DNA of 44,974 nt, from positions 1 through 44,974 of the forward strand of contig JAGCVU010000135.1 of the NCBI GenBank assembly GCA_017962175.1, written 5' to 3'. Below are positions 26,935 through 35,275 of this stretch, in pieces (position 1 is the first letter of the stretch; each line of letters starts with the position of its first letter). Source of the stretch: Bacteroidales bacterium (GTDB lineage: Bacteria; Bacteroidota; Bacteroidia; Bacteroidales; UBA3824). The position numbers were made by a program, and so were the translations under genes. The notes under the pieces were generated by a model that worked only from the letters and a program-made list of their open reading frames with translations, made no database searches and was not told where the DNA came from.

Positions 26935-26973
26935 CAAATGTAGGAACATTCCGCAAAGGGCGCAACATTCCGC
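26935..26973 (-). promoter_or_regulatory. fabH promoter with a 10-bp direct repeat (candidate operator)
   Basis: On the minus strand TGTTG (26967-26963) and TACATTTG (26942-26935) are 20 nt apart, a good Bacteroidota promoter. The sequence GCGGAATGTT occurs twice, at 26973-26964 and 26954-26945, with a period of 19 bp. One copy overlaps the -33 element and the other fills the spacer, the layout expected of a repressor operator. Confidence 0.55.
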
Positions 26974-27007
26974 CATCTGTCTAAATTTCATTCTGTTGCA
27001 GCATAGG

Positions 27008-27199
27008 CTACTCGGCGGCAGCGGCTGACTTGTCGATAGCGAGTTGGCCTCTGTAATAACCACATTCAGGGCATACTGTGTGCGACTGGATAGTTGCGCC
27101 GCAGTTGCTACATTTTGTAAGAGTGGGAGCTACCGCTTTATAGTGGGTTCTTCTTTTGTCTCTTCTCGTCTTCGAGGTTTTGTGCTTAGGATGTGCCAT
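27008..27199 (-). CDS. rpmF: 50S ribosomal protein L32, zinc-binding form
   Basis: The 63-residue protein begins MAHPKHKTSKTRRDKRRTH, the L32 signature, and carries a four-cysteine zinc site (CSNCG and CPECG). It lies 43 nt after the DUF177 gene, the standard yceD-rpmF pair. Confidence 0.97.
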   Translation of the reverse strand: MAHPKHKTSKTRRDKRRTHYKAVAPTLTKCSNCGATIQSHTVCPECGYYRGQLAIDKSAAAAE

Positions 27200-27242
27200 T
27201 TTTAATAATATTTAATACGTTATACCTTTTAATTATACAATT

Positions 27243-27770
27243 TCAAAATTCATAGTTACGCAACTGATCCCATCTCGGGTCGGTTTCTAATACATTGTCG
27301 TGCGCCTCAAGTACTTCGAGGGTAGCGCTCATGTCGGGGTCGCACTGTGGCAGTCCGTCAATCCCGACGGGATGCACGCGCCTTGCCGGAACGCTCAGCA
27401 CTATATATTCATATATATGGTGCGCGAGGTCGAGTTTTGTCTCTTCGTGCGAAAGCACGATTTCGTCGTCGGCTTCGGCTGGATCGCTTGTTTGGTCGCC
27501 AAATTTAACGTTGAGTTCAAAATATCCTTCGATAGGAAGGTCGAACAAACCAAGACAGCGGTCGCATTCCACTTCTACAGTTCCTTTGATGTCGAACTCA
27601 AACTTGAGCGCGAACTCCGAAATATTGGCGGTAATGTCCACATCGACTTTACCGTTTTGGAACTCCGATTCGGCAAAAAGTGCGAAAAAACTACCGTCGA
27701 GATGATATTTCATCTCGTGGCGTCCTGCTGACATCGTTTTGTAATCTACTACAAAGTTGTTTTTCGCCAT
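27243..27770 (-). CDS. yceD: YceD / DUF177 family protein
   Basis: The 175-residue protein has the DUF177 landmarks: the conserved Cys-containing core VECDRCLGLFDLPI, then an acidic stretch, and the ending DPRWDQLRNYEF. Family members take part in 23S rRNA processing or large-subunit assembly and are nearly always found just upstream of rpmF, as here. The gene leads the predicted yceD-rpmF-fabH-accB-accC operon and has a well-spaced promoter. Confidence 0.93.
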   Translation of the reverse strand: MAKNNFVVDYKTMSAGRHEMKYHLDGSFFALFAESEFQNGKVDVDITANISEFALKFEFDIKGTVEVECDRCLGLFDLPIEGYFELNVKFGDQTSDPAEADDEIVLSHEETKLDLAHHIYEYIVLSVPARRVHPVGIDGLPQCDPDMSATLEVLEAHDNVLETDPRWDQLRNYEF

Positions 27771-27795
27771 AATCGTTATGATGTAGAAATTGGCG

Positions 27796-27828
27796 CAAAA
27801 GTAAAAGGTTTATTCTACAAAAACAAAA
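27796..27828 (-). promoter_or_regulatory. Promoter of yceD-rpmF (-33 TTTTG, -7 TACTTTTG)
   Basis: On the minus strand TTTTG (27828-27824) and TACTTTTG (27803-27796) are 20 nt apart, about 25 nt before ATG 27770. Confidence 0.65.
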
Positions 27829-27835
27829 TTTTTAG

Positions 27836-30238
27836 TTAAAATTTTTGCATATTCTGACGGTCGGGCGTTTCTTCGGTGATAATCTTGGCTTTGACAGCAT
27901 CTGGATTGTCTTCGCCGGTCTGGAACTGAACGTTGCTTTCGGGCACAGCCACGCTTATCACTTTAAACGGATGATTGTCGTTGTCGTATAGTAGGTTGAA
28001 TGTTTCACGGAATTTTACGCTGCCACGGTTAAAGTAGCGAACTTTGGTTTTGCCGTTGATAATCTCGTTCCAGAAGAGGTCGAATGTAACAATTTCGCCT
28101 TTGGTGAGGGCAAGCACATCGCGAATGTTGTGACCCACAATATCGTTCTTTTTGTATCCTGTGGTGTCGAGGGTTTTGTCTCTAAGGTCGAGAACCACGC
28201 CTTCAGTATCGTAACGAGTGATAATTGATGTTTGGGCAAGCACGTCGAGAATTGCCACAATCTCGCGTTCCGAAAGGCGAACCTCGTCTTGAGCTTTCTT
28301 AATATCTGAATACGATGCGGCAATCTCTTTCTCACGGCGGGCAAGCTCGTTGCTCTGTGTGGAGAATTTATTGAGAAGGTCGGCACTATTGATGTTTTTC
28401 TTGATATTAGAAATTGTAGACGCGATACGTTCTGCCACGTTGTTGAAAAACTGAATTTGATAATCGGCAATTTCTTTTAGCGATGCAATTTCTATTACGC
28501 CGTGAACTTCGTCCTCAAATTGCAGCGGCACAAGCAATAGACACGATGGTTTCTTTTCGCCCAAACCCGATGTAATATAAAGGTATCCTTCGGGAACGTC
28601 GGTCATATAAATGGTCTTGCGTTCAATAGCGCAACGTCCTACGAGGCTTTCGCCAAATTCCACAGTAGTAGTGAGTTGTTTTTTGCGGTCGAATGCGTAG
28701 GTGGCTTTCTGCTCCAATACTTTTTTACCGTCGCGATCTTCCGACACAAACATAGCGCCTTGTAGAGCTCCAAGGTATTTTACAAGGTAACTTATAATTT
28801 TGAAGGCAAAGTCGGTGATGTCGGCGTTGTTCATTCGGAGAAATTCGCCAATCTGTGCCAAGCCTTCTTGAGCCCATGAGAGTTTTTCGTTTTCTTCGAT
28901 ACGTTTTTTCTCCTCAACTCGGGCGTGAAGAAGGTTTTTCTGCATCTCTATAAGCGCAGAGTCGAGAGCGTTGTTTTCGTCGTGACTGTCGAATGTGGCT
29001 TCAAGGTCGCCCCTACCCATACTTCGTGCAAATTTGGTGGTACGCATAATACGGTCGGCAAGGAAGTTGACCGAATTATATAGTTTTTGAGTTTCCTCGT
29101 CGCTGGTTTCAAGTTTGGTTATCTTGTCGAAATCGCCGCTACGAAGTTTCTGAAGAACGCCGTCAACCTCGCGCATAGGTTTAGTGGCAAACGACACAAA
29201 CAAGTATGCGAAAATGGCGAGAAGGAAGAATCCAAAAAATGTTAATATAATAAAGGTGTTAACTCCGCTAAACGCCTTATTGCGGAATTGTGTATAGTCG
29301 ATTTCGTATCCAAGTGCCCAAGGAGTGGTATTGTCTTTCACCTCTATGGGGTAAAAACTTATGTGGCAATGATCGCTCTGCGAAAAGTCAAACAAACCTA
29401 TATTACGGTCGGGATAGTGATAGTCGATACTGCGGAGAGTACCGTCGGACAGCTGACGAGCAAGTCCACCTGTTTGGTCGATGTCGGCATAAGCATCTTT
29501 AAAAAAGGTGTTGACGTAATCAGCATTGGGGTGAACAGCAATTTTGCCATTATTGGTGATTATAAACACATTGCCTTCAAGTTCGAGCGACTGACGGTTG
29601 AGCAGTTCTTCAATTTTTGACAAAGGAATCTCCACAGCCACAGTGCCGGCAAAAGCACCGGCAACTTCAATTTTGGTGGCAACAGCAAAACAGTAACGCA
29701 CCTCAGTACGCATAAACGACTCATTGCTGCTTACATACATATTTGTGAATAGGTTTTTAACCGTTCCCGTTTTCATTTGGTAATAAGTTTCGTCGCCAAT
29801 TTCACCTTCAAGGTCGAGAGTATCGGTGGTGATATAAGGCAAACCGTCGCGTAAGTAAGAGCGCATTACAAATCGTCCGTAGGGTTTAAACCATTCCGGA
29901 TTTACCTCAGAATATTCCCAAGTAACCACAAACGAACTAAATTCGGGATTTTCGGCAACCAAATTGCTCAACGACTGCGTAATATACGGCATCATTTCGT
30001 AGCCATACTTTTCGTTGGCGGTAGCAAGCATATTACTAATAGTGCTTGCCGTTTTGATAGTGGAATTGATATAGTCGGATATTTCCACCGCCTTGGTTTT
30101 CGATAGCGCTGCGGTTGACAGCGTGGTTTCGCGGATGGTAGATTGATATTTTCCGTATATAAAGATAGATAGACCCGCGCCGTATATCAACAGCATCACG
30201 AGCACCAAGATAATTATGTTTTTATTCTTCCTATTCAT
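27836..30238 (-). CDS. dCache-HAMP-GAF-PAS sensor protein without a kinase domain
   Basis: The 800-residue membrane sensor has TM1 at about 8-29 and a large extracytoplasmic dCache-type domain (about 35-320, with GNVFIITNNGKIAVHPNAD). TM2 lies at about 327-351, followed by HAMP-like helices (about 352-440), a GAF domain (about 455-615), a coiled stretch and a PAS-like domain (about 660-765). The protein ends in a short polar tail. No histidine kinase, methyl-accepting, GGDEF or phosphatase domain follows. It may pass its signal to a separate partner or be an adaptor for a kinase elsewhere. The stop lies just upstream of the yceD promoter. Confidence 0.85.
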   Translation of the reverse strand: MNRKNKNIIILVLVMLLIYGAGLSIFIYGKYQSTIRETTLSTAALSKTKAVEISDYINSTIKTASTISNMLATANEKYGYEMMPYITQSLSNLVAENPEFSSFVVTWEYSEVNPEWFKPYGRFVMRSYLRDGLPYITTDTLDLEGEIGDETYYQMKTGTVKNLFTNMYVSSNESFMRTEVRYCFAVATKIEVAGAFAGTVAVEIPLSKIEELLNRQSLELEGNVFIITNNGKIAVHPNADYVNTFFKDAYADIDQTGGLARQLSDGTLRSIDYHYPDRNIGLFDFSQSDHCHISFYPIEVKDNTTPWALGYEIDYTQFRNKAFSGVNTFIILTFFGFFLLAIFAYLFVSFATKPMREVDGVLQKLRSGDFDKITKLETSDEETQKLYNSVNFLADRIMRTTKFARSMGRGDLEATFDSHDENNALDSALIEMQKNLLHARVEEKKRIEENEKLSWAQEGLAQIGEFLRMNNADITDFAFKIISYLVKYLGALQGAMFVSEDRDGKKVLEQKATYAFDRKKQLTTTVEFGESLVGRCAIERKTIYMTDVPEGYLYITSGLGEKKPSCLLLVPLQFEDEVHGVIEIASLKEIADYQIQFFNNVAERIASTISNIKKNINSADLLNKFSTQSNELARREKEIAASYSDIKKAQDEVRLSEREIVAILDVLAQTSIITRYDTEGVVLDLRDKTLDTTGYKKNDIVGHNIRDVLALTKGEIVTFDLFWNEIINGKTKVRYFNRGSVKFRETFNLLYDNDNHPFKVISVAVPESNVQFQTGEDNPDAVKAKIITEETPDRQNMQKF

Positions 30239-30292
30239 AAAATGCTATATTTTTGACGCTTATAACAAAAGAATACAAGCAATTTTCAAACC

Positions 30293-30339
30293 ATAATGCG
30301 CTGTTTACAAAAAGGGCATTATAATTTTTTCCAAAGATA
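30293..30339 (-). promoter_or_regulatory. -7 box (TATCTTTG) and inverted repeat before the sensor gene
   Basis: TATCTTTG on the minus strand at 30339-30332. Just downstream, at the expected transcript start, ATAATGC (30293-30299) and GCATTAT (30316-30322) form a 7-bp inverted repeat with a 16-nt spacer. It could be an operator or a leader hairpin. The remaining gap to 30389 is AT-rich with nothing else seen. Confidence 0.4.
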
Positions 30340-30389
30340 TAAAAAAATGACAAAAGGAAAAGATTTTTTTTGAGAAAAAAAATGATAAA

Positions 30390-31523
30390 TTATTTTCGTT
30401 CAATCTTCCACCCGTTAGGAATAAACCCTTGACCACGTTGTTCGGGCAATGCTGCCGGACAAATGAATGTGCCTTCCAAAGCTACATTATCAAGCCACGA
30501 ATGAGTACCAAACGGACAATTGGTGCCTCCGTCAAAATCGTAATAGAGTGTTTCGCCCCAATACGAAAAATCAACCGAGATGTTTTTTAGGTTTATGCAG
30601 TCGATAAACATGCGTGTAAAACAGCCTTTTGACAACACTGTAGCTTTGATTTGCGGAATAGTAACAAGACTTGAGCAACCCACAAACATATTGGAATAAC
30701 ACCAAGGAGCTAAAATGTTGGCTGGTAATGTAGGTACTGTAGTTAGGCTGGCACAATTGAAAAACATTCCGTTGTAGCATGCTGTGGACAAAGATGTGGC
30801 AGGTAAATCCGGTGCTGAGGTCAAATTAGCACATTCGCTAAACATCCATCTATAGCAGCAAATAGCAAGATTAGTGGCAGGAAGTTGCGGCGGAGTGGTT
30901 AAACTCGAACAATCCCAAAACATCTCTTGATAGCACCAGCCGGATAATGTGGTGGCAGGCAGTTTTGGAGCAACCACAAGACTTGAACACCCTTTGAACA
31001 TAGAGTAATAACAGTTTTCTGCCAACTGAGTGGCGGGCAACTCAGGCGCCACGGTTAAACATTTGCAATCGGCGAACATACTTTCGTAGCACCCTTCGGT
31101 GAGTTGTGTGGCAGGCAATTGTGGTGCTGTGGTGAGTGGGCAACCTTTAAACAATCGTGTGAAACAGTAATCGCAAGGAATAGAGGTGGCCTCCCCTACC
31201 CCATCGATAAGTGTCATAATATTGCCGCTACATTTAAAAGTGTCGGAAACGCAGAAATGCAACGAGTGAAATGAGTCTTTGTTGATGCCGTCGGGGTTGA
31301 TGCCCTTAAAATATACTCTGCAGTTTTCGGTTACATAAATAGAATCCAAATTGTTCCACACCTCTTTATCAAATGAGTATTGTATATCAGGATAAACAGC
31401 ACTTCGTTTCTTCAGCGAAATCGACGCCCCCGACGGGACCTCAAAACAGAGATAATCGGGTTCTGAGGTGCATGATGATAACATCACAACTATAGTTAAC
31501 AAGAATGCGAGCGAAGTTTTCAT
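30390..31523 (-). CDS. Lipoprotein with seven 26-residue cysteine-containing repeats
   Basis: The 377-residue protein has a lipobox (LSSC, Cys18), an N-terminal domain of about 110 residues, and seven perfect 26-residue repeats from residue 130 to 311. Their consensus is LTTAPxLPATxLxxxCYxxMF, each unit also ending in a Cys near position 24. This is the surface-repeat type common in gut Bacteroidota and related to BspA-like LRRs. The paired cysteines may form disulphide ladders outside the cytoplasm. A C-terminal cap (about 312-377) ends in GFIPNGWKIERK. Function is probably adhesion or binding, without a known ligand. Confidence 0.88.
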   Translation of the reverse strand: MKTSLAFLLTIVVMLSSCTSEPDYLCFEVPSGASISLKKRSAVYPDIQYSFDKEVWNNLDSIYVTENCRVYFKGINPDGINKDSFHSLHFCVSDTFKCSGNIMTLIDGVGEATSIPCDYCFTRLFKGCPLTTAPQLPATQLTEGCYESMFADCKCLTVAPELPATQLAENCYYSMFKGCSSLVVAPKLPATTLSGWCYQEMFWDCSSLTTPPQLPATNLAICCYRWMFSECANLTSAPDLPATSLSTACYNGMFFNCASLTTVPTLPANILAPWCYSNMFVGCSSLVTIPQIKATVLSKGCFTRMFIDCINLKNISVDFSYWGETLYYDFDGGTNCPFGTHSWLDNVALEGTFICPAALPEQRGQGFIPNGWKIERK

Positions 31524-31550
31524 TGTTATAGTTTCTTAAATTTGGATGCA

Positions 31551-31558
31551 CAAAGATA
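31551..31558 (-). promoter_or_regulatory. -7 box (TATCTTTG) for the repeat lipoprotein
   Basis: TATCTTTG on the minus strand, about 28 nt before ATG 31523. No clear -33 element is seen. Confidence 0.5.
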
Positions 31559-31659
31559 AAAAAAATTTATCTCATTGCCGAAACATAAGGACGGGCGATT
31601 GCGTATAAAAAGATGTGTTTCATGTTCGAGAATACTTCTTTTTTTAGTTGTTTAATTGA

Positions 31660-31692
31660 AAGCGGGACAAGTTTTTATGGCTTGTCCCGCTT
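31660..31692 (-). terminator. Hairpin terminator downstream of glnN
   Basis: A 12-bp perfect stem (AAGCGGGACAAG with CTTGTCCCGCTT) around a 9-nt loop, about 30 nt after the glnN stop. The U-tract on the minus strand is weak, while the plus strand has six Ts, so it may act in both directions. Confidence 0.7.
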
Positions 31693-31720
31693 GTTTTTTC
31701 ATCAACTAAATACCGCCCTG

Positions 31721-33901
31721 TTAGTGGCAGAAAAGCATTTCTCTATACTTGGGCAAGGGCCACATCTCGTCGTCGATAATCATTTCAAGGGCATCTATGC
31801 TCTTGCGTATCGACGATAGATAAGGTTTCACAGAGTTGTGATAATCCATAGCCTTTTGGAGATTGTCGGTAGCGAGAAGAGCCTTGTTGCGAGCCTCCGA
31901 CATATTGGCAACATCGGTTTTGATTACGAGAATCAGTTTAGAGATGGTTTTGATGGTATCCAAACGGTTCTCTATCAAATCGTCGAAGCCTAAACCTTTG
32001 GTATTGTGATAGTTCTCTGCCAAAAGATTTTGATAGCGAATGGCTGTGGGAATAATATGGTTGAGGGCGAGATTGGCAATCACAAGCGATTCGATATGGA
32101 TTTTCTTGTGATAGTTCTCGGCGTAAATATCCTGACGTGCCGAAAGTTCGCGCTCAGAGAGAACTTTTTGAGCCTCAAAAAGTTTCACCGTACTATCTAA
32201 AGTATAGGCTGAAATAGATTCGGGACAAGAAGTTATATTTGAAAGTCCACGTTTTTTGGCTTCTGCCTTCCAATCTTCGCTATAGTTGTTGCCCTCAAAA
32301 AGTATGGGATAAAACTCTGAAGTATAGTTTCCAAGTATCTTGAGGATAGTTTCGTCGCGATTAGCACCCGAAGAGAGAGCGGCGTCTAATTCGTTTTTAA
32401 ACTGTTCTAACTGACCAGCCACAATGGTATTGAGCACAATTAGCGGACAAGCGCAATTGGCACTACTGCCCACAGCACGGAACTCAAACCTATTGCCTGT
32501 GAAAGCAAACGGCGATGTGCGGTTGCGGTCGGTATTATCCAACAGTATTTCGGGAATCTGCTCAATATCAAGATTTATAGAACGTTTGGCTGCAGCGTCA
32601 AGAATTTTACCATCGGCGGTTTTCTCTTTGAGCATAGCGAGAATCCTACTCAAATGCGCTCCAAGAAATACCGAAACAATGGCAGGAGGTGCTTCGCTGG
32701 CTCCAAGACGATGTTCGTTGCCTGCTGTCATAATAGATGCACGAAGCAAATCTTGATGATTGTAAACAGCCTTGATAACGTTTACCAAGAATGTAAGGAA
32801 CATCAGGTTAGAGTCGTGATCCTTGCCGGGAGAAAGCAAATTAACACATCCGTCGGCTGCCAGCGACCAGTTGTTGTGCTTGCCCGAACCGTTAACTTCG
32901 GCAAATGGTTTTTCGTGAAGAAGTATGCGGAAATTGTGTCTACGGGCAATCTTCATCATCAAATCCATCAAGAGCATATTGTGGTCAACGGCGAGATTGG
33001 CTTCCTCAAAAATGGGAGCACATTCAAACTGTCCCGGTGCCACCTCGTTGTGACGTGTGCGAACAGGAATGCCAAGTTTGTGACACTCTACTTCAAGATC
33101 TGCCATAAACTCTACCACACGCTCGGGAATAGAACCGAAATAGTGGTCGTCTAACTGCTGATTTTTTGCAGAATTGTGCCCCATAAGCGTGCGTCCGCAA
33201 GATATAAGGTCGGGACGGGCATCAAACAATGCCTCATCAATCAAGAAATACTCTTGCTCCCATCCGAGAGTGGCAATCACCTTTTTGGTGTCGGGCAAGA
33301 AATAGCGGCAAACGGCTGTAGCCTGCTTGTCGATGGCATTGAGAGCACGTAACAAGGGGGTTTTATAGTCGAGAGCCTCGCCGGTATATGATACAAAAAT
33401 TGTTGGTATACAAAGAGTTGAACCAATTACAAAAGCCGGAGAAGTGCAATCCCAAGCAGTGTAACCGCGAGCCTCAAATGTATTGCGAATGCCGCCGTTT
33501 GGAAAACTCGAAGCATCGGGTTCTTGCTGTGCCAGCACCTTACCATCGAACGATTCCACAGGCAAGCCGTGGTCGAGAGTAAAAAATGAGTCGTGTTTTT
33601 CGGCACTTTGGTCGGTAAGAGGTTGAAACCAGTGAGTATAGTGCGTAACTCCAAGTTGCAACGCCCATTCTTTCATAGCATTAGCCACGTGGTCGGCAAG
33701 TTCGCGGTCGATACGCTTGCCCTCGTCCATAGTTCGCTGCACCTGTTTAAATACCGATTCGGGTAAAAATTTAGCCATTTTCTGCCTGTCGAACACATTG
33801 CAGGCATAGAAAGTCAGGTTTTTGTCGTGCGAATGGTCTACATGGACAGGTTTGTGACCGTATTCGCGCTCTAATGCTTTAAATCTGCTTATTGCTGTCA
33901 T
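31721..33901 (-). CDS. glnN: Glutamine synthetase type III
   Basis: The 726-residue enzyme has the length and landmarks of GSIII, which makes glutamine from glutamate, ammonia and ATP and forms dodecamers. Landmarks are the N-terminal WFQPLTDQSAEKHDSF, NEVAPGQFE with the following EEANLAVDHN, the catalytic KHNNWSL, and the long helical C-terminal tail absent from type I enzymes. ATG 33901 (MTAISRFKALE) was chosen; the seven residues upstream in frame are probably not translated. The promoter has ideal spacing, and a hairpin terminator follows. The gene appears to be monocistronic. Confidence 0.96.
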   Translation of the reverse strand: MTAISRFKALEREYGHKPVHVDHSHDKNLTFYACNVFDRQKMAKFLPESVFKQVQRTMDEGKRIDRELADHVANAMKEWALQLGVTHYTHWFQPLTDQSAEKHDSFFTLDHGLPVESFDGKVLAQQEPDASSFPNGGIRNTFEARGYTAWDCTSPAFVIGSTLCIPTIFVSYTGEALDYKTPLLRALNAIDKQATAVCRYFLPDTKKVIATLGWEQEYFLIDEALFDARPDLISCGRTLMGHNSAKNQQLDDHYFGSIPERVVEFMADLEVECHKLGIPVRTRHNEVAPGQFECAPIFEEANLAVDHNMLLMDLMMKIARRHNFRILLHEKPFAEVNGSGKHNNWSLAADGCVNLLSPGKDHDSNLMFLTFLVNVIKAVYNHQDLLRASIMTAGNEHRLGASEAPPAIVSVFLGAHLSRILAMLKEKTADGKILDAAAKRSINLDIEQIPEILLDNTDRNRTSPFAFTGNRFEFRAVGSSANCACPLIVLNTIVAGQLEQFKNELDAALSSGANRDETILKILGNYTSEFYPILFEGNNYSEDWKAEAKKRGLSNITSCPESISAYTLDSTVKLFEAQKVLSERELSARQDIYAENYHKKIHIESLVIANLALNHIIPTAIRYQNLLAENYHNTKGLGFDDLIENRLDTIKTISKLILVIKTDVANMSEARNKALLATDNLQKAMDYHNSVKPYLSSIRKSIDALEMIIDDEMWPLPKYREMLFCH

Positions 33902-33932
33902 AATTGGATAAAAATATTGCAAAATGATGGCG

Positions 33933-33963
33933 CAAAGATAAATATAATTGATGATATAACAAG
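33933..33963 (-). promoter_or_regulatory. glnN promoter (-33 CTTG, -7 TATCTTTG)
   Basis: On the minus strand CTTG (33963-33960) and TATCTTTG (33940-33933) are exactly 19 nt apart, about 32 nt before ATG 33901. Confidence 0.7.
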
Positions 33964-33970
33964 ATAATAT

Positions 33971-35230
33971 TTATAGAGTGTTAATCACAATATATCGTCC
34001 CACCTGACATTCAATACAGCGTTTTGGTCGGCAAAATTCGTTACGAAGATAGAGAAACGCCTGAGAATCAAGTGCTGAGCGGGCTTCAATTCCCTGACTT
34101 ACCATAAACTTGGTAACAGAATTATTCTCGGGAGGAATTTTCTCCAAAAAAGCAATTGCACGTTGTGCTGCCTCATCATCTTTAAAATACAATGAATAAG
34201 CATAGAGAAATGGACATACAAGATTGATAACCAAAAGATTAAGCGTATCAATACCAAATTTAGACAAAGTAATATCGGGCAGAAAACTAAACTTGGCGTT
34301 ATCGGTGTTGATATCAAACAGAGAGTACAGAGAATCAAGCGTTTCAGCCTCCATCACTAAAGAAAACAAGTTTTCGTTTCTACCCACAAGCATCGACAAT
34401 TGCAAAATTCTACGGTCGGGGAAGTTGACAGGGCGAATGCCTGAAAACTTCCACACAGACGGGTCGATGGGCGTAAGATTGTATTTCTGCTTATGATAAT
34501 AGTATTCGCGTTGAATATTTAGATAGGGTTCGCCCGAAAACTTTTTGAGCGAAAAGAATCCCGCCTGACCAAAGAGAATGGCTGCTATATTGCTGATTTG
34601 ATGGCGATTTTTCTCCACAATAGAGAATGGAACCGATTGTGCCAACTGCTTAAAAGGCAACGCATTTTTGCCCAAGCCAAAAGCAGCGGAGAGAGTTTGC
34701 CAAAAGGTTTCCTTCCAATCGCCGTGGTTAATGCGCAATGTTTCAAGCACGTTCAAAGCCTTGTTTTTAAGTCGTTCACCTGCCAAACGGTCGAGAAAGC
34801 ACGAAGTTTTTAATCCTCCAAAACGCTCAAACCCACAGCGACAAAGGTCAAAATCGTTGGTATTCAAAAGTTTATAATAAGTATCGGCAAAACGTTGTTC
34901 AAATGGCAGCACAAGCGTGGGCACAAGATTGCCGTTTTGGTCTTTGAGAGGTTTGTCGTCGTGAAAAACTATATGGAGAATAATATTTGAAAATGCAGGA
35001 TTGTTGTCGTGGTGATGCAGTTGCCAATGCGATGATTTTACGTGTAATTCGATATTGCCAGCCCACACAATATCGCCAATACGGATTTGTGCATCGGTGA
35101 TATCCGGACCGGAATCATTGTTGGTAAATCCGGAGTTGATAATGCTGATACTTTCGCCTTGTGTGGTACGGAGAGCCGACTGAGGGAAAAGCCGATTGAA
35201 CCATATAAAGGACAAAAGTTTTTCGTTCAT
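33971..35230 (-). CDS. DUF2851 family protein
   Basis: The 419-residue protein resembles the DUF2851 family, widespread in Bacteroidota. Characteristic parts are the N-terminal FIWFNRLFPQSALRTTQG, NNDSGPDITDAQIRIGD, IVWAGNIELHVKSSHWQLH (the most conserved motif) and the C-terminal CRPKRCIECQVGRYI. Function is unknown; the N-terminal beta region with conserved Asp and Glu suggests a nuclease-like fold, but I cannot confirm this. ATG 35230 is preferred to an upstream TTG at 35236. It follows the cyclase-HD gene by 45 nt on the same strand. Confidence 0.88.
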   Translation of the reverse strand: MNEKLLSFIWFNRLFPQSALRTTQGESISIINSGFTNNDSGPDITDAQIRIGDIVWAGNIELHVKSSHWQLHHHDNNPAFSNIILHIVFHDDKPLKDQNGNLVPTLVLPFEQRFADTYYKLLNTNDFDLCRCGFERFGGLKTSCFLDRLAGERLKNKALNVLETLRINHGDWKETFWQTLSAAFGLGKNALPFKQLAQSVPFSIVEKNRHQISNIAAILFGQAGFFSLKKFSGEPYLNIQREYYYHKQKYNLTPIDPSVWKFSGIRPVNFPDRRILQLSMLVGRNENLFSLVMEAETLDSLYSLFDINTDNAKFSFLPDITLSKFGIDTLNLLVINLVCPFLYAYSLYFKDDEAAQRAIAFLEKIPPENNSVTKFMVSQGIEARSALDSQAFLYLRNEFCRPKRCIECQVGRYIVINTL

Positions 35231-35275
35231 AATCAAAAAATTGAATTGCCGTAAATTGTAACGAGTTATTTAAAG

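Noticed and set aside
31613..31819. Small plus-strand gene spanning the glnN terminator
   Set aside because: It runs through the hairpin and the 3' end of glnN and has no promoter or domain.
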